From the NCBI GenBank assembly GCA_963837735.1, contig CAWIOM010000014.1, positions 1 to 64,000 on the forward strand: 64,000 nucleotides of DNA. The letters run 5' to 3'. The translations under genes and the position numbers were made by a program. Shown here one piece after another: positions 30,286 to 38,865 of this stretch. Positions within the stretch are counted from its first letter, which is position 1. Each line of letters starts with the position of its first letter. The DNA is from VRUE01 sp963837735 (GTDB taxonomy: Bacteria; Actinomycetota; Thermoleophilia; Solirubrobacterales; 70-9). The notes below the pieces were generated by a model. That model did not search any database. It was given only the letters and a program-made list of their open reading frames with translations, and had not been told where the DNA came from.

Positions 30286-31095
30286 ATGCGCGTCCTGCTG
30301 ACGAACGACGACGGAATCTCTGCGCCCGGCCTACAGGCCGCGCGCCGCGCCCTGCGCGAGCTCGACGGGGTCGAGCTCGACGTCATCGCCCCCGACTCGA
30401 ACCGCAGCGCGACGGCGCGCAGCATCACGACCCGCTCGCCGCTGACCGTCGAGGAGGTCGAGTTCGGCGACGGCGACACCGGCTACGCGACCGACGGCAC
30501 CCCGGTCGACTGCGTCCGCTTTGCCGAGCTGGGTCTGGTCGGCGGGCGCCCCGACCTGATCGTCTCAGGGATCAACCACGGTGCCAACCTCGGCGACGAC
30601 ATCACCTACTCGGGGACGGTTGCCGCCGCCTTCGAGGGGATCGTCCTCGGCATTCCCGCCGTCGCCTTCTCCCAACAGTCCTCCGGAGGCGGCATGGGCT
30701 ACGTCAGCGGCCGCTTCGAGTTCGGCATTGCCGCCGCCTTCACGGCCGAGCTCGTCCGTCGACTGGCCGGCGAGCCGATGCCCGAGGCGACCCTGATCAA
30801 CGTCAACTGCCCGGCCGGCGAGCCGCGCGGGATCGAGGTGACGAAGCTCGGCAAACGCATCTACAACGATGAGCTGAGGCTGGTCGGCGAGGAGTCCGAT
30901 CGCCGCCGCCGCTATGAGATCTACGGCTGGAAGCCGGGCTATGAGGAGATCGACGGCACCGACCTCTTCGCCGTCGCCCAGGGGCGGATCTCGGTCACCC
31001 CGATCCACTTCGACCTCACCGACCACGGCGGCATCGACCGGCTGCGCGGCTGGGGCTTCGAGGAGATGCTGGCGGCCAGCGCCCCGACGGCGTGA
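30286..31095 (+). CDS. surE: 5'/3'-nucleotidase SurE
   Basis: 269 aa. Stationary-phase survival nucleotidase releasing phosphate from NMPs, metal dependent. Metal ligands Asp8 and Asp9 in LLTNDDGI, SNRSATARSIT and SGINHGANLGDDITYSGTVAAA are intact. ATG 30286 is preferred over the adjacent TTG. Divergent from truA across ~45 bp. Stop overlaps the ligA GTG. Confidence 0.95.
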   Translation: MRVLLTNDDGISAPGLQAARRALRELDGVELDVIAPDSNRSATARSITTRSPLTVEEVEFGDGDTGYATDGTPVDCVRFAELGLVGGRPDLIVSGINHGANLGDDITYSGTVAAAFEGIVLGIPAVAFSQQSSGGGMGYVSGRFEFGIAAAFTAELVRRLAGEPMPEATLINVNCPAGEPRGIEVTKLGKRIYNDELRLVGEESDRRRRYEIYGWKPGYEEIDGTDLFAVAQGRISVTPIHFDLTDHGGIDRLRGWGFEEMLAASAPTA

Positions 31096-33117
31096 GCCGC
31101 GCCGCGGCAGAGAAGCGGGCCGCCGAGCTGCGCGAGAAGCTCGCCCGCCACAACGAGCTCTATTACCGCCGGGACGAACCGGAGATCGGCGACGACGCCT
31201 ACGACGCGCTGCTCGACGAGCTCCGGGAGATCGAGGCGGAGTATCCCGATCTCCGCAGCGCCGACTCGCCGACCCAGCGGGTCGGCGCGGCCCCCTCCAG
31301 TCGCTTCCCCGAGGTCGAGCATCACGAGCAGATGCTCTCGCTCGGCAATGCCCGCAACGAGGAGGAGCTGCGCGCCTGGGAGACGCGAATCCGCAACCAC
31401 CTCAAACGACTCGACATCGAGGCCTCGGAGTTCAGCTACACGACCGAGCCGAAGATCGACGGCCTGGCGATCGCCCTCGTCTACGAGGACGGCGTGTTCG
31501 TCCGTGGTGCCACCCGCGGCGACGGCCTCCTCGGCGAGGACGTGACCCAGAACCTGCGCACGATCGAGGCGATCCCGGCCAAGATCCCGGACGCGCCGGA
31601 GCTGATCGAAGTGCGGGGCGAGGTCTACCTGCCGATCGCCGATTTCAGGGAATTCAACGAACGCCGCGCCGAGGAAGGCAAGCCGACCTTCGCCAACCCT
31701 CGCAACTCCGCCTCCGGGTCGCTGCGCCAGCTCGACCCGGCGATGACGGCCGAACGGCCGCTGACGATCTGGTCCTACGGGATCGGCGCCGTCCGCGGGG
31801 TCGAGCTCGCCACCCACAGCGAGGAGATCGGATGGCTCGGGGAGCGGGGCTTCAGGGTCAACCCCGACACCGAGCACCACAGCGGCGTCGAGTCCGTCGT
31901 CGAGCGCTGTCAGTGGTGGGAGGAGCGGCGCGAGCAGCTCGACTACGAGATCGACGGCGTCGTCGTCAAGGTCGACGAGCGGGCGCTGTGGCGGGAGCTG
32001 GGCGTGGTCGGGCGCGAGCCGCGCTGGGCGATCGCCTGGAAGTTCCCGCCGACGACGGCCACGACGACGATGAACCGGGTCGTCTGGAACGTCGGCCGCA
32101 CCGGCCACCTGGTCCCGTTCGCGATGCTCGAGCCGGTGCATGTCGGCGGGGTCACCGTCACCACCGCGACCCTCCACAACGAGGAGGACCTCGCCCGCAA
32201 GGATGTCCGCGAGGGCGACGAGGTCGTCGTCATGCGGGCCGGCGACGTGATCCCCCAGGTCGTCTCTCCCAGGCTGCCGCGCAAGAAGAAGGGGGCGCGC
32301 CGGCCAAAGCCGCCCAAGAAATGCCCCGCCTGCGGCACGCCGACGGTCAAGCCCGAGGACTCGGTCTTCACGATCTGCCCCAACCGTGCCGGCTGTCCGG
32401 GACAGGCCTTCCAGCACGTCAAGCACTTCGTCAGCAAGGGGGCGATGGACATCGACGGGCTCGGCGAGAAGCAGGCCCTCCGCTTCCTCCAGGAGGGACT
32501 CATCGAGGACGTCGGCGACATCTACGACCTCGACGAGGAGCGGTTGGCGGGGCTCGAGGGACTCGGCGAGATCTCGGCGCGCAATCTGGTCGCGGCGATC
32601 GAAGCCTCGCGCCGGCGGCCCTTCCAACGCGTCCTCTACGCGCTCGGGCTCCCCGGCGTCGGCTATGTGACGGCGGAGGCGCTGGCGATGCACTTCGGCT
32701 CGATCGCGGCGCTGCAGCGCGCCGACCCCGAGCAGATCGAGGAGGTGGAGGGCGTCGGGCCGGTGATGGCCGTTCAGATCGCCGAGTCGCTCGCCGACGA
32801 GCGCACGAGGGAGCTGATCGCGAAGCTCGGCGAAAAGCGCCTGCGCCTCGAGCTCGACCCCTCCGAATTGCGACAGGCGGGCGGGCCCCTGGAGGGCAGG
32901 ACCCTGGTCCTGACCGGCACCCTCGACGAGCTGACCCGCGAGGAGGCGGCGGCGATGATCAAGGCGGCGGGCGGCAGGGTCGTCAACTCGGTCTCGAAGA
33001 AGACCGATTACGTCGTCGCCGGGGACAACCCCGGCTCGAAGCTGGCCAAGGCGGAGAAGCTGGAGACCGAGATCCTCGACGAAGCCGGCCTGCGGAAGCT
33101 GGTCGGGGGCGGTCTAG
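31092..33117 (+). CDS. ligA: NAD+-dependent DNA ligase (stop masked by one extra base)
   Basis: About 674 aa once corrected. Seals nicks in replication and repair. The adenylation motif KIDG has Lys121 as nucleophile. The OB fold, a four-Cys zinc finger (CPACGTP...CPNRAGCPGQ), helix-hairpin-helix repeats and a C-terminal BRCT domain (GRTLVLTGTLDELTREEA) follow in order. As given the frame does not stop and runs 400 codons antisense to the next gene. Removing one G from GGGGG near 33106 yields VGAV and TAG at 33115-33117, typical LigA length. GTG start overlaps surE stop. Confidence 0.96.
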
Positions 33118-34373
33118 AGCCCGGCGACCGCGGCGGCGATCCGGTCCTGCTCGTAGTGCGCGGCGTCGAGGCTGGAGACGCTGCCCATCAGCACCGAGAA
33201 GATCATCTCCCGCCCGTCGGCGTTGAAGCAGTAGCCGGAGAGGTTGCTGACTCCGGTCAGGGTCCCGGTCTTCAGCCGGCAGCGACCGTCGGCCGCGGTT
33301 CCCCGCATTCGCTGAGCGACCGTGCCGTCGTGGCCGGCGAGTGCCATGTCGGAGACGAGCTCATCGCCGACCGGCGATGCCCTCATCGCCTGCAGCAGGC
33401 GCACGACCTGGAACGGGGAGGCGCTGTTGCCGCGGGTCAGGCCGGAGCCGTCGACCGCGTGGACGCCGGTGCCCTTGCCGTGGGCGAAGCGCTCGACCAC
33501 GCGGGCTCCTGCCGCCGTGCTGCCTGCGCCGCCGAAGTGGGCGCCGAGCAGCTTGATCAGCATCTCGGCGAAGAAGTTGTAGGAGTTGACGTCGGTGTAC
33601 TGGACGATCGAGCTGATCGAGGGCGATTCGACGACCGCGACCGCATGGGCCTTGCCGCCGGTCGGTGCCGCTCGCAGGGCGGCCTGGGGGCGGATCGTGA
33701 CGCCGGCGCCGCGCAGGCCCGCGAGCAGCTTGCGGGCAGCGAGCCGGGCGGGATCGGGGGCGAACCGCGTGGCGTGGGAGTCGGCGAAGCCGGAGTTGAA
33801 GTCGAGGCCGGAGAGCGGGCCGATTTCGACGCTCGTCGCGTAGCCGGAGTCGGCGACGCCGCGCCGGCGGTCGAAGATCGTGTCGTCGGCGTAGAGGCGC
33901 CCGGTCACCCTGGTCAGCCCGAGGCGACCGCGCAGCTGTCGCTTGAGCGAGTAGAGGTCGGTGCCCAGGCCGCCGTGGAAGGCGTCGTAGAAGGCCGGGC
34001 TGCCGAGCGTCGGGTCGCCGCCGCCCTGCAGGTAGAGGTTGCCGTGGAGGACGCCCCGGTCGTCGATCGGGCCGTCGGCGAGAACCCTGGTCGCGATCCG
34101 CGCTTCGGGCCCGAAGCGCGAGAGCACGGTCGCGCTCGTGAACAACTTCATGTTCGAGGCCAGCGGCCGCCGCCGCTTCGCCGCGCGTGCACAGATGGGC
34201 CTGCCGGTCCCGGCGTCGATCACGAAGAGCCCGCTGGCGTGCCCGCCGCCGCTCAGCAGCCGCGCCTGCAGCTGCTTGCAGAACGCCCCACCGCCTGCGG
34301 CACTCGCAATCTGGGTAGGAAGAACCGCAACTAGCAGGAGAAGTGTGACGAAGAAACCGGGAGCGCGTCTCAT
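33114..34373 (-). CDS. dacB: D-alanyl-D-alanine carboxypeptidase/endopeptidase (PBP4 family)
   Basis: 419 aa, peptidase S13 family, trimming peptidoglycan peptides outside the membrane. Signal peptide residues 1-25. All three active-site motifs are seen: SNMK (Ser73-Lys76), SYN and KTGT. The GGGDP motif of domain II is also present. Ends tail to tail with ligA (4-bp overlap) and is divergent from the patatin gene across 15 bp, so the two starts share a compact regulatory region. Confidence 0.93.
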   Translation of the reverse strand: MRRAPGFFVTLLLLVAVLPTQIASAAGGGAFCKQLQARLLSGGGHASGLFVIDAGTGRPICARAAKRRRPLASNMKLFTSATVLSRFGPEARIATRVLADGPIDDRGVLHGNLYLQGGGDPTLGSPAFYDAFHGGLGTDLYSLKRQLRGRLGLTRVTGRLYADDTIFDRRRGVADSGYATSVEIGPLSGLDFNSGFADSHATRFAPDPARLAARKLLAGLRGAGVTIRPQAALRAAPTGGKAHAVAVVESPSISSIVQYTDVNSYNFFAEMLIKLLGAHFGGAGSTAAGARVVERFAHGKGTGVHAVDGSGLTRGNSASPFQVVRLLQAMRASPVGDELVSDMALAGHDGTVAQRMRGTAADGRCRLKTGTLTGVSNLSGYCFNADGREMIFSVLMGSVSSLDAAHYEQDRIAAAVAGL

Positions 34374-34388
34374 CTCCTGGGATAATCC

Positions 34389-35642
34389 ATGTTTATGGGC
34401 AAAGTTGTGGATATCGATTCCCAGCCGAGGCGGCGACGTCCCCGCAAGAAGCCCTCGAAGACCGCCCTCGTGCTCGGCGGCGGCGGCTTCACCGGCGGCG
34501 TCTATGAGATCGGCGCCCTGCGCGCCCTCGACCTGCTCGCAGTCAACAGCACCGTAAACAACTTCGACATCTACGTCGGCACCAGCGCCGGCTCCTTCGT
34601 CGCCGGGATGCTCGCCAACGGCATCACCCCCGACGAGATGATGCAGGTCCTCAACAAGCGGGTTCCCTCCGAGCTCGAGGACCTCGACCTCGACAAGGTG
34701 CTCAAGCCCAACTACCTCGGCTTCGCACAGAAGGCCGCCGCCCTGCCCCTGAGGACCGCCGAGCTGCTGCGCTCACTGCTCAGCGTGCGCGAGGTCTCGG
34801 CGATCGACCTCGGAGTGGCTCTCGCCGAGTCCCTGCCGGCCGGCCTGTACTCGGGGTCCGGGATCGGCGACTACGTCGAAGGCGTGCTCGCCGACGCCGG
34901 TCGCGCCAACGACTTCCGGCTGATGGACCGCGAGCTCTACATCACCGCCACCGACCTCGACACGACCGAGCGCATCGTCTTTGGCGAGAAGGGCTGGGCC
35001 GATGTTCCCGTCTCGAAGGCGATCGAGTGCTCGACCGCTCTGCCGATCGTCTACAAGCCGGTCGAGCTGAAGGGCAGGCAGATGGTCGACGGCGGGATCC
35101 GCTCGACCACCAACGTCGACATCGCGGTCGAGCAGGGGGCGAAGTTCATCGTCGTCGTCAACCCGATCGTTCCCTTCGTCAACGACTTCTCGAAGACGAT
35201 CCCGACGATGCTCGGCACCCGCGTTCGGCGCGTCTCCGACATGGGCATGCCGGCGATCGCCAACCAGACCTTCCGGATCATCTCCCACGCCCGCCTGCAC
35301 CAGGCGGTCGAACAGTGGAAGGAGAAATACCCGGGCGTCGACATCATCCTCGTCGAGCCCGAGCCCAACGACGAGCTGATGTTCGGAACGCCGATCATGG
35401 ACTACTCGCAGCGCCTCAGGATCGCCCGCCACGGCTTCGAATCGGTGACCGCAAAGCTCGCCGAGGACTACGAGCAGTTCGAGGAAATCGCCAAGCGCCA
35501 CGGCCTCGAGATCTCCGGCCGGCGAGTCAAACGGGTCGTCGAGCGGGCCGCCGAGGAAGAGCCGGAGCAGACCTCGGCCTGGCGGAGGGTTCTCGAGCAG
35601 ACGACTTCGGTGCTGCTGCGGCAGTCGGGCGAGGCGTCCTAG
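34389..35642 (+). CDS. Patatin-like phospholipase family protein
   Basis: 417 aa. Lipid acyl hydrolase with the Ser-Asp dyad. Oxyanion-hole GGGGFTGGVYEIGAL near residue 30, nucleophile Ser66 in GTSAGS, and Asp234 in DGGIRS. A basic leader (RRRRPRKKPSK) precedes the domain; no signal peptide. The C-terminal ~120 residues are helical and charged. ATG at 34389 or 34395. The substrate is unknown; membrane phospholipids or stored lipid are plausible, and a fatty acyl-CoA synthetase gene converges downstream. Confidence 0.92.
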   Translation: MFMGKVVDIDSQPRRRRPRKKPSKTALVLGGGGFTGGVYEIGALRALDLLAVNSTVNNFDIYVGTSAGSFVAGMLANGITPDEMMQVLNKRVPSELEDLDLDKVLKPNYLGFAQKAAALPLRTAELLRSLLSVREVSAIDLGVALAESLPAGLYSGSGIGDYVEGVLADAGRANDFRLMDRELYITATDLDTTERIVFGEKGWADVPVSKAIECSTALPIVYKPVELKGRQMVDGGIRSTTNVDIAVEQGAKFIVVVNPIVPFVNDFSKTIPTMLGTRVRRVSDMGMPAIANQTFRIISHARLHQAVEQWKEKYPGVDIILVEPEPNDELMFGTPIMDYSQRLRIARHGFESVTAKLAEDYEQFEEIAKRHGLEISGRRVKRVVERAAEEEPEQTSAWRRVLEQTTSVLLRQSGEAS

Positions 35643-35659
35643 CTTCGAGGGGCAGTGGG

Positions 35660-35805
35660 GGAGGCTGTCGACCCCCTCCCCGGGAATTTGGTCGCTCGGC
35701 CTGACGGCCTCGCTCCCAGATCTCGTGCGCGGCTGCCGCCGCGCATTCACCGGATTGCATTTCCGCCGCTTCGCGACATTCCCGGGGAGGGGGTCGACAG
35801 CCTCC
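35660..35805. repeat. Palindrome with perfect 28-bp arms (A-like copy 3)
   Basis: Arms 35660-35687 and 35778-35805 are exact inverted repeats, ending in GGGAAT and ATTCCC as in family A. The 90-bp centre contains TTGGTCGCTC, which resembles the family B centre, and GCGCGGC-TGCC-GCCGCGC, which resembles the family A inner hairpin. It lies 17 bp after the patatin stop. Together with copy B3 it fills most of the 379-bp gene-free gap 35643-36021. Confidence 0.8.
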
Positions 35806-35930
35806 TCACGAGCGCCTCGTGCTGGGACAGCTTGCCGGACCCCTGCCGGAGCAGCTCCTCGACGGAGAGGTCCTGGACCTACCTTCGAGCCCGACGAGGC
35901 GCTCTACCGCTGCCTGAGAGCGTCTGGAGA
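35806..35930 (+). pseudogene. Possible coding remnant between two palindromes
   Basis: Between the two palindromes the + strand reads like a coding fragment with G/C third positions: ERLVLGQLAGPLPEQ, then LDGEVLDL, then (one base missing near 35883) FEPDEALYRCLRASGE. It has no start, runs into the next palindrome and matches nothing I recognise. It may be a gene relic cut by the repeats, or chance in G+C-rich DNA. Confidence 0.3.
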
Positions 35931-35932
35931 GA

Positions 35933-36005
35933 GGGTCGGGGGTCGGTCCGGCGGAACTTGTGAGCGACCAAAGGGAGCGGGTTCAGCCGGACCGACCCCC
36001 GACCC
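35933..36005. repeat. Palindromic element, family B copy 3 (inverted orientation)
   Basis: Arms 35933-35957 and 35981-36005 are 25-bp inverted repeats with one mismatch. The 23-bp centre 35958-35980 is the reverse complement of the centre at 4085-4107 with one difference. It lies between the convergent patatin and acyl-CoA synthetase genes, ending 16 bp from the latter's stop. The arms are unlike those of copies 1 and 2 except for the inner seven or so bases. Confidence 0.82.
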
Positions 36006-36021
36006 CTTTCCCCACAAGCCC

Positions 36022-37803
36022 TCAACCTGCGTAGAGCGCCTCGATCTCGGGCTCGTGCTTGGACGTGACCACGGCCCGTTTGACCTTCAGCGTCGGAGTC
36101 AGCTCGCCGTTCTCCTGGGAGAGGTCTTCGGGGAGGATGGAGATCTTCTTGATCTGCTCGACTGGGGCGAATTTCTGGTTGATCGTCTCGACGTGGGCTT
36201 CGATCGCTTGCTTGATCTCGGCGTTTGCGGCGAGTTGTGCCGGGTCCTCGGCGAGGCCGTGCTCAGCGGCGTAGGCGGCGATCTCTTCCGGGTCGAGGGT
36301 GACCAGCGCCACCAGATAGGGGCGGCGGTCGCCGACCACGACGCACTGGGAGACCAGCGGCTGCTGCTTGATTTCATTCTCGAGGTTGGCGGGGGTGATG
36401 TTCTTGCCGCCCGCGGTGATGATGATGTCCTTCTTGCGGCCGGTGATCTTGATGAAGCCGTCCTCGTCGATCTCGCCGATGTCGCCGGTGTGGAGCCAAC
36501 CGTCGACGATCGTCTCGCGGGTCGCCTCCTCGTTCTTGTAATAGCCCTGGAAGACGTTCGGCCCCTTGACCAGGATCTCGCCGTCGTCGGCGATCCTGAT
36601 CTCGCAGCCGGGGAACGGTTTTCCGATCGTGCCGACCTTGAAGTCCTGCTCGGAGGAGATCGTCGCCGCGGTCGAGGTCTCGGTCATCCCCCAGCCCTCG
36701 AGGACGAGCACCCCGGCGGCGTCGAAGAAGCGCAGGATGTCGGGGTTGATCGGCGCGGCGCCGGAGACCGCGAGCCTGATCTTGCCGCCGAACAGGCCGC
36801 GAATTTTCGAGAGCACTTTCTCGTCGGCAAACTTGTACTGGCGCTTGAGCAGGAAGCCGGGCCCTCGGCCTGAGCGCTCGGCTTCGCGCATCTTCGAGCC
36901 GACCTCGATCGACCAGTTGAAGATCGCCTTTTTGATGCCGCCCTCTTTGTCCATCGCGGCGGTCGCGGTCGTGTAGATCTTCTCGAAGATCCGCGGCACC
37001 GAGGGGAAGTAGGTCGGGTGCAGTTCGGCGAGGTTGGGCATGATCTTCAGCGGATCGCGCTCCCAGTAGGCGATCGTCGTGCCGAGGTCGAAGCTGCCGA
37101 ACTGGATCAGCAGGGCGAAGGAGTGGGCGAGCGGCAGGTAGAGGTAGGTGAGGTCCCCCTCTTCGATGACGCTGGTCTGGTTGACCATGTCGAGCATCGC
37201 CCGGTAGTTCCCGTGTGAGATCACGCAGCCCTTCGGCGGCCCGGTCGTGCCCGAGGTGTAGATGAAGGTGCAGATGTCCTCGGAGGAGACCGACTGCCAG
37301 CGCGCCTCCCACTCGGACGGGTCGCGGGCGGCCCCGCGGGCGGCGAGCTCCTCGAAGGAGATCGCGTCGTCGCTCGACCCCGTCATCCGGATCACGTGCT
37401 CCAGAAGGGGCAGCTTGTCGCGGACCGTGCGGATCTTCTCCAGCTGCTCGTCGTCCTCGACGACGACGACCTTGGCGTCGGAGTTCTCGAGCACGTACTG
37501 ACACTCCTCGGGGGAGTTGGTCTGGTAGATGGGGACGACGGTGGCGCCGGCCGAGAGTGCGGCAAAGTCGGCGTAGGTCCACTCGGCGCGCGTGTTGGCG
37601 AGGATCGAGACCTTGTCCCCCTTCTCGATGCCGAGGTCGATCAGGCCGAGCGACAGCGAGCGCACGGTCTCGCCGACCTCGGAGAAGCTGCGGCTTTCCC
37701 AGGCGTCACCCTCCTTGAAGCGCAGAGCCTCGGCGGGCCCGTACTTCTCCACCGACCGCGGCAGCAGGTCGGCGAGGGTCCTCGACTTGGTTCCCCGCTC
37801 CAT
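36022..37803 (-). CDS. fadD: Long-chain fatty acid-CoA ligase (AMP-forming)
   Basis: 593 aa. Activates fatty acids to acyl-CoA through an acyl-AMP intermediate. The AMP-binding P-loop YTSGTTGPPKGC (near residue 180), the gate region and GWGMTETS are intact. The C-terminal hinge is HTGDIGEIDEDGFIKITGRKKDIIITAGGKNI, with the catalytic Lys of the 'AGGKNI' segment. Length and architecture match FadD15/ACSL-type enzymes. Convergent with patatin. The symbol is by family, not orthology. Confidence 0.9.
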   Translation of the reverse strand: MERGTKSRTLADLLPRSVEKYGPAEALRFKEGDAWESRSFSEVGETVRSLSLGLIDLGIEKGDKVSILANTRAEWTYADFAALSAGATVVPIYQTNSPEECQYVLENSDAKVVVVEDDEQLEKIRTVRDKLPLLEHVIRMTGSSDDAISFEELAARGAARDPSEWEARWQSVSSEDICTFIYTSGTTGPPKGCVISHGNYRAMLDMVNQTSVIEEGDLTYLYLPLAHSFALLIQFGSFDLGTTIAYWERDPLKIMPNLAELHPTYFPSVPRIFEKIYTTATAAMDKEGGIKKAIFNWSIEVGSKMREAERSGRGPGFLLKRQYKFADEKVLSKIRGLFGGKIRLAVSGAAPINPDILRFFDAAGVLVLEGWGMTETSTAATISSEQDFKVGTIGKPFPGCEIRIADDGEILVKGPNVFQGYYKNEEATRETIVDGWLHTGDIGEIDEDGFIKITGRKKDIIITAGGKNITPANLENEIKQQPLVSQCVVVGDRRPYLVALVTLDPEEIAAYAAEHGLAEDPAQLAANAEIKQAIEAHVETINQKFAPVEQIKKISILPEDLSQENGELTPTLKVKRAVVTSKHEPEIEALYAG

Positions 37804-37834
37804 AAGCGGGGAAAAGTCTATTCGAGTCGCGCGC

Positions 37835-38020
37835 TCAGGCGGCTGAAGCTCGTTGCCCGTCGCTCTGGGAAGGGGAAAGGCGCAGGGATGTCCTGAACAG
37901 CGACTTGTCGATGCGCCCCTTGAATATCGGGACGCCCATCTCCACGCATTTGCCGATCACCTCCTGCCGTTTCATATGAAGCTCGTCGGCAAGCTCGGAA
38001 GGGGTCAGGTGATTGGCCAC
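37835..38020 (-). CDS. Small helix-turn-helix / IF2_N-like protein
   Basis: 61 aa from a GTG at 38020: ANHLTPSELADELHMKRQEVIGKCVEMGVPIFKGRIDKSL is a compact helical fold resembling MerR-type or IF-2 N-terminal helix-turn-helix modules. The rest is a short Ser/Gln-rich tail. Probably a small nucleic-acid-binding regulator; the target is unknown. It is divergent from the DsbA-like gene. A -35/-10 pair is visible upstream. Confidence 0.75.
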   Translation of the reverse strand: MANHLTPSELADELHMKRQEVIGKCVEMGVPIFKGRIDKSLFRTSLRLSPSQSDGQRASAA

Positions 38021-38057
38021 GTCTGGGGACCTCCCTTGGTCGAAATCGAGTACGAAG

Positions 38058-38085
38058 AACCTATCCCTCCTGGACGACGTGTCAA
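38058..38085 (-). promoter_or_regulatory. Candidate sigma-70 type promoter for the small HTH gene
   Basis: On the minus strand TTGACA (38085-38080) is followed after 16 bp by TAGGTT (38063-38058), about 38 bp before the GTG start. Spacing and -35 match the housekeeping consensus; the -10 is moderate. The divergent + gene may use overlapping signals. Confidence 0.45.
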
Positions 38086-38121
38086 CCGGTCCGCCGTGAG
38101 CGAGCGCGCTGCATCGGGATA

Positions 38122-38865
38122 ATGCGCTCGATGAGCAGCGAAGCCGCCGCCACGCCGATCCCCCGCCGGGGCAGGTTCTGGGTGATCCTCGCCCTCGGCC
38201 TGGCCGTTGCCGCGGTCGGCTACGCGATCGTCGACATCGCGACAAAGCCGCCTGGGAGGGCCGTCGTGCGGGTCGAGGGGATCTCGACATCGCAGGAGAT
38301 CTTCGGCGGCGTCCCCCAGGAAGGCGAGCGGCTGGGCTCGGCGGACGCCCCGGTCTCGATCCAGGTCTTTGCCGACCTGCAGTGCGGGAGCTGCAGGGAA
38401 GACTTCCTTGCGACGGTTCCGGGACTGGTGACCGAGTACGCCCGTCCCGGCGACGCAAAGCTGCTGCTGCGCCACTACTCGGTCGCCCAGAACCCGCTGG
38501 AGCTCGGCTTCTTCGGCGCCGAGGCGGCCGCCGAGCAGGGTTACGGCTGGCAGTACACCTACCTCTTCTTCCGCAACCAGGGCGAGGCCGAGCGATTCGG
38601 GGTCGGCGACGAGTTCATGTCCTCGCTGGCGGGCTCGATCAGTGAGCTCAACGTGCCTGAATGGGAGGAATACCTGGAAGAGAACAGCGGCGACGGGCCG
38701 ATCGCGAAGCGCCTCGAAGGCTACGACAGGCTCGGCACCGATCTCGGCATCCGCACCCGGCCGGCGATGATCGTCAACGGTCCCGAGGGCACGCGGACCC
38801 TGCAGGACGGCCCCTCTCTGACTCAGGCCGAGAGGGCGATCGGAGAAGTCAGCGGAGAATCTTGA
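38122..38865 (+). CDS. DsbA-like membrane-anchored thioredoxin-fold protein
   Basis: 247 aa. Basic N-terminus and one membrane span (~residues 19-41, FWVILALGLAVAAVGYAIV), then an extracytoplasmic thioredoxin fold with the redox motif CGSC in VFADLQCGSCREDF. A cis-Pro candidate is in RTRPAMIVNGPEG. Likely a thiol oxidase/isomerase for secreted proteins (thioredoxin_4 family). Its 3' end overlaps the convergent multicopper oxidase by 17 bp. Start may also be the ATG at 38131. Confidence 0.87.
   Translation: MRSMSSEAAATPIPRRGRFWVILALGLAVAAVGYAIVDIATKPPGRAVVRVEGISTSQEIFGGVPQEGERLGSADAPVSIQVFADLQCGSCREDFLATVPGLVTEYARPGDAKLLLRHYSVAQNPLELGFFGAEAAAEQGYGWQYTYLFFRNQGEAERFGVGDEFMSSLAGSISELNVPEWEEYLEENSGDGPIAKRLEGYDRLGTDLGIRTRPAMIVNGPEGTRTLQDGPSLTQAERAIGEVSGES

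Noticed and set aside
33118..34334. Open frame continuing ligA for ~400 codons
   Set aside because: It runs antisense to dacB, whose signal peptide and SxxK/SxN/KTG motifs are clear, and one base restores a normal ligA stop.
36022..36873. Plus-strand ORF 35725-36873 crossing the palindrome
   Set aside because: It is antisense to the acyl-CoA ligase and only open because of G+C content.
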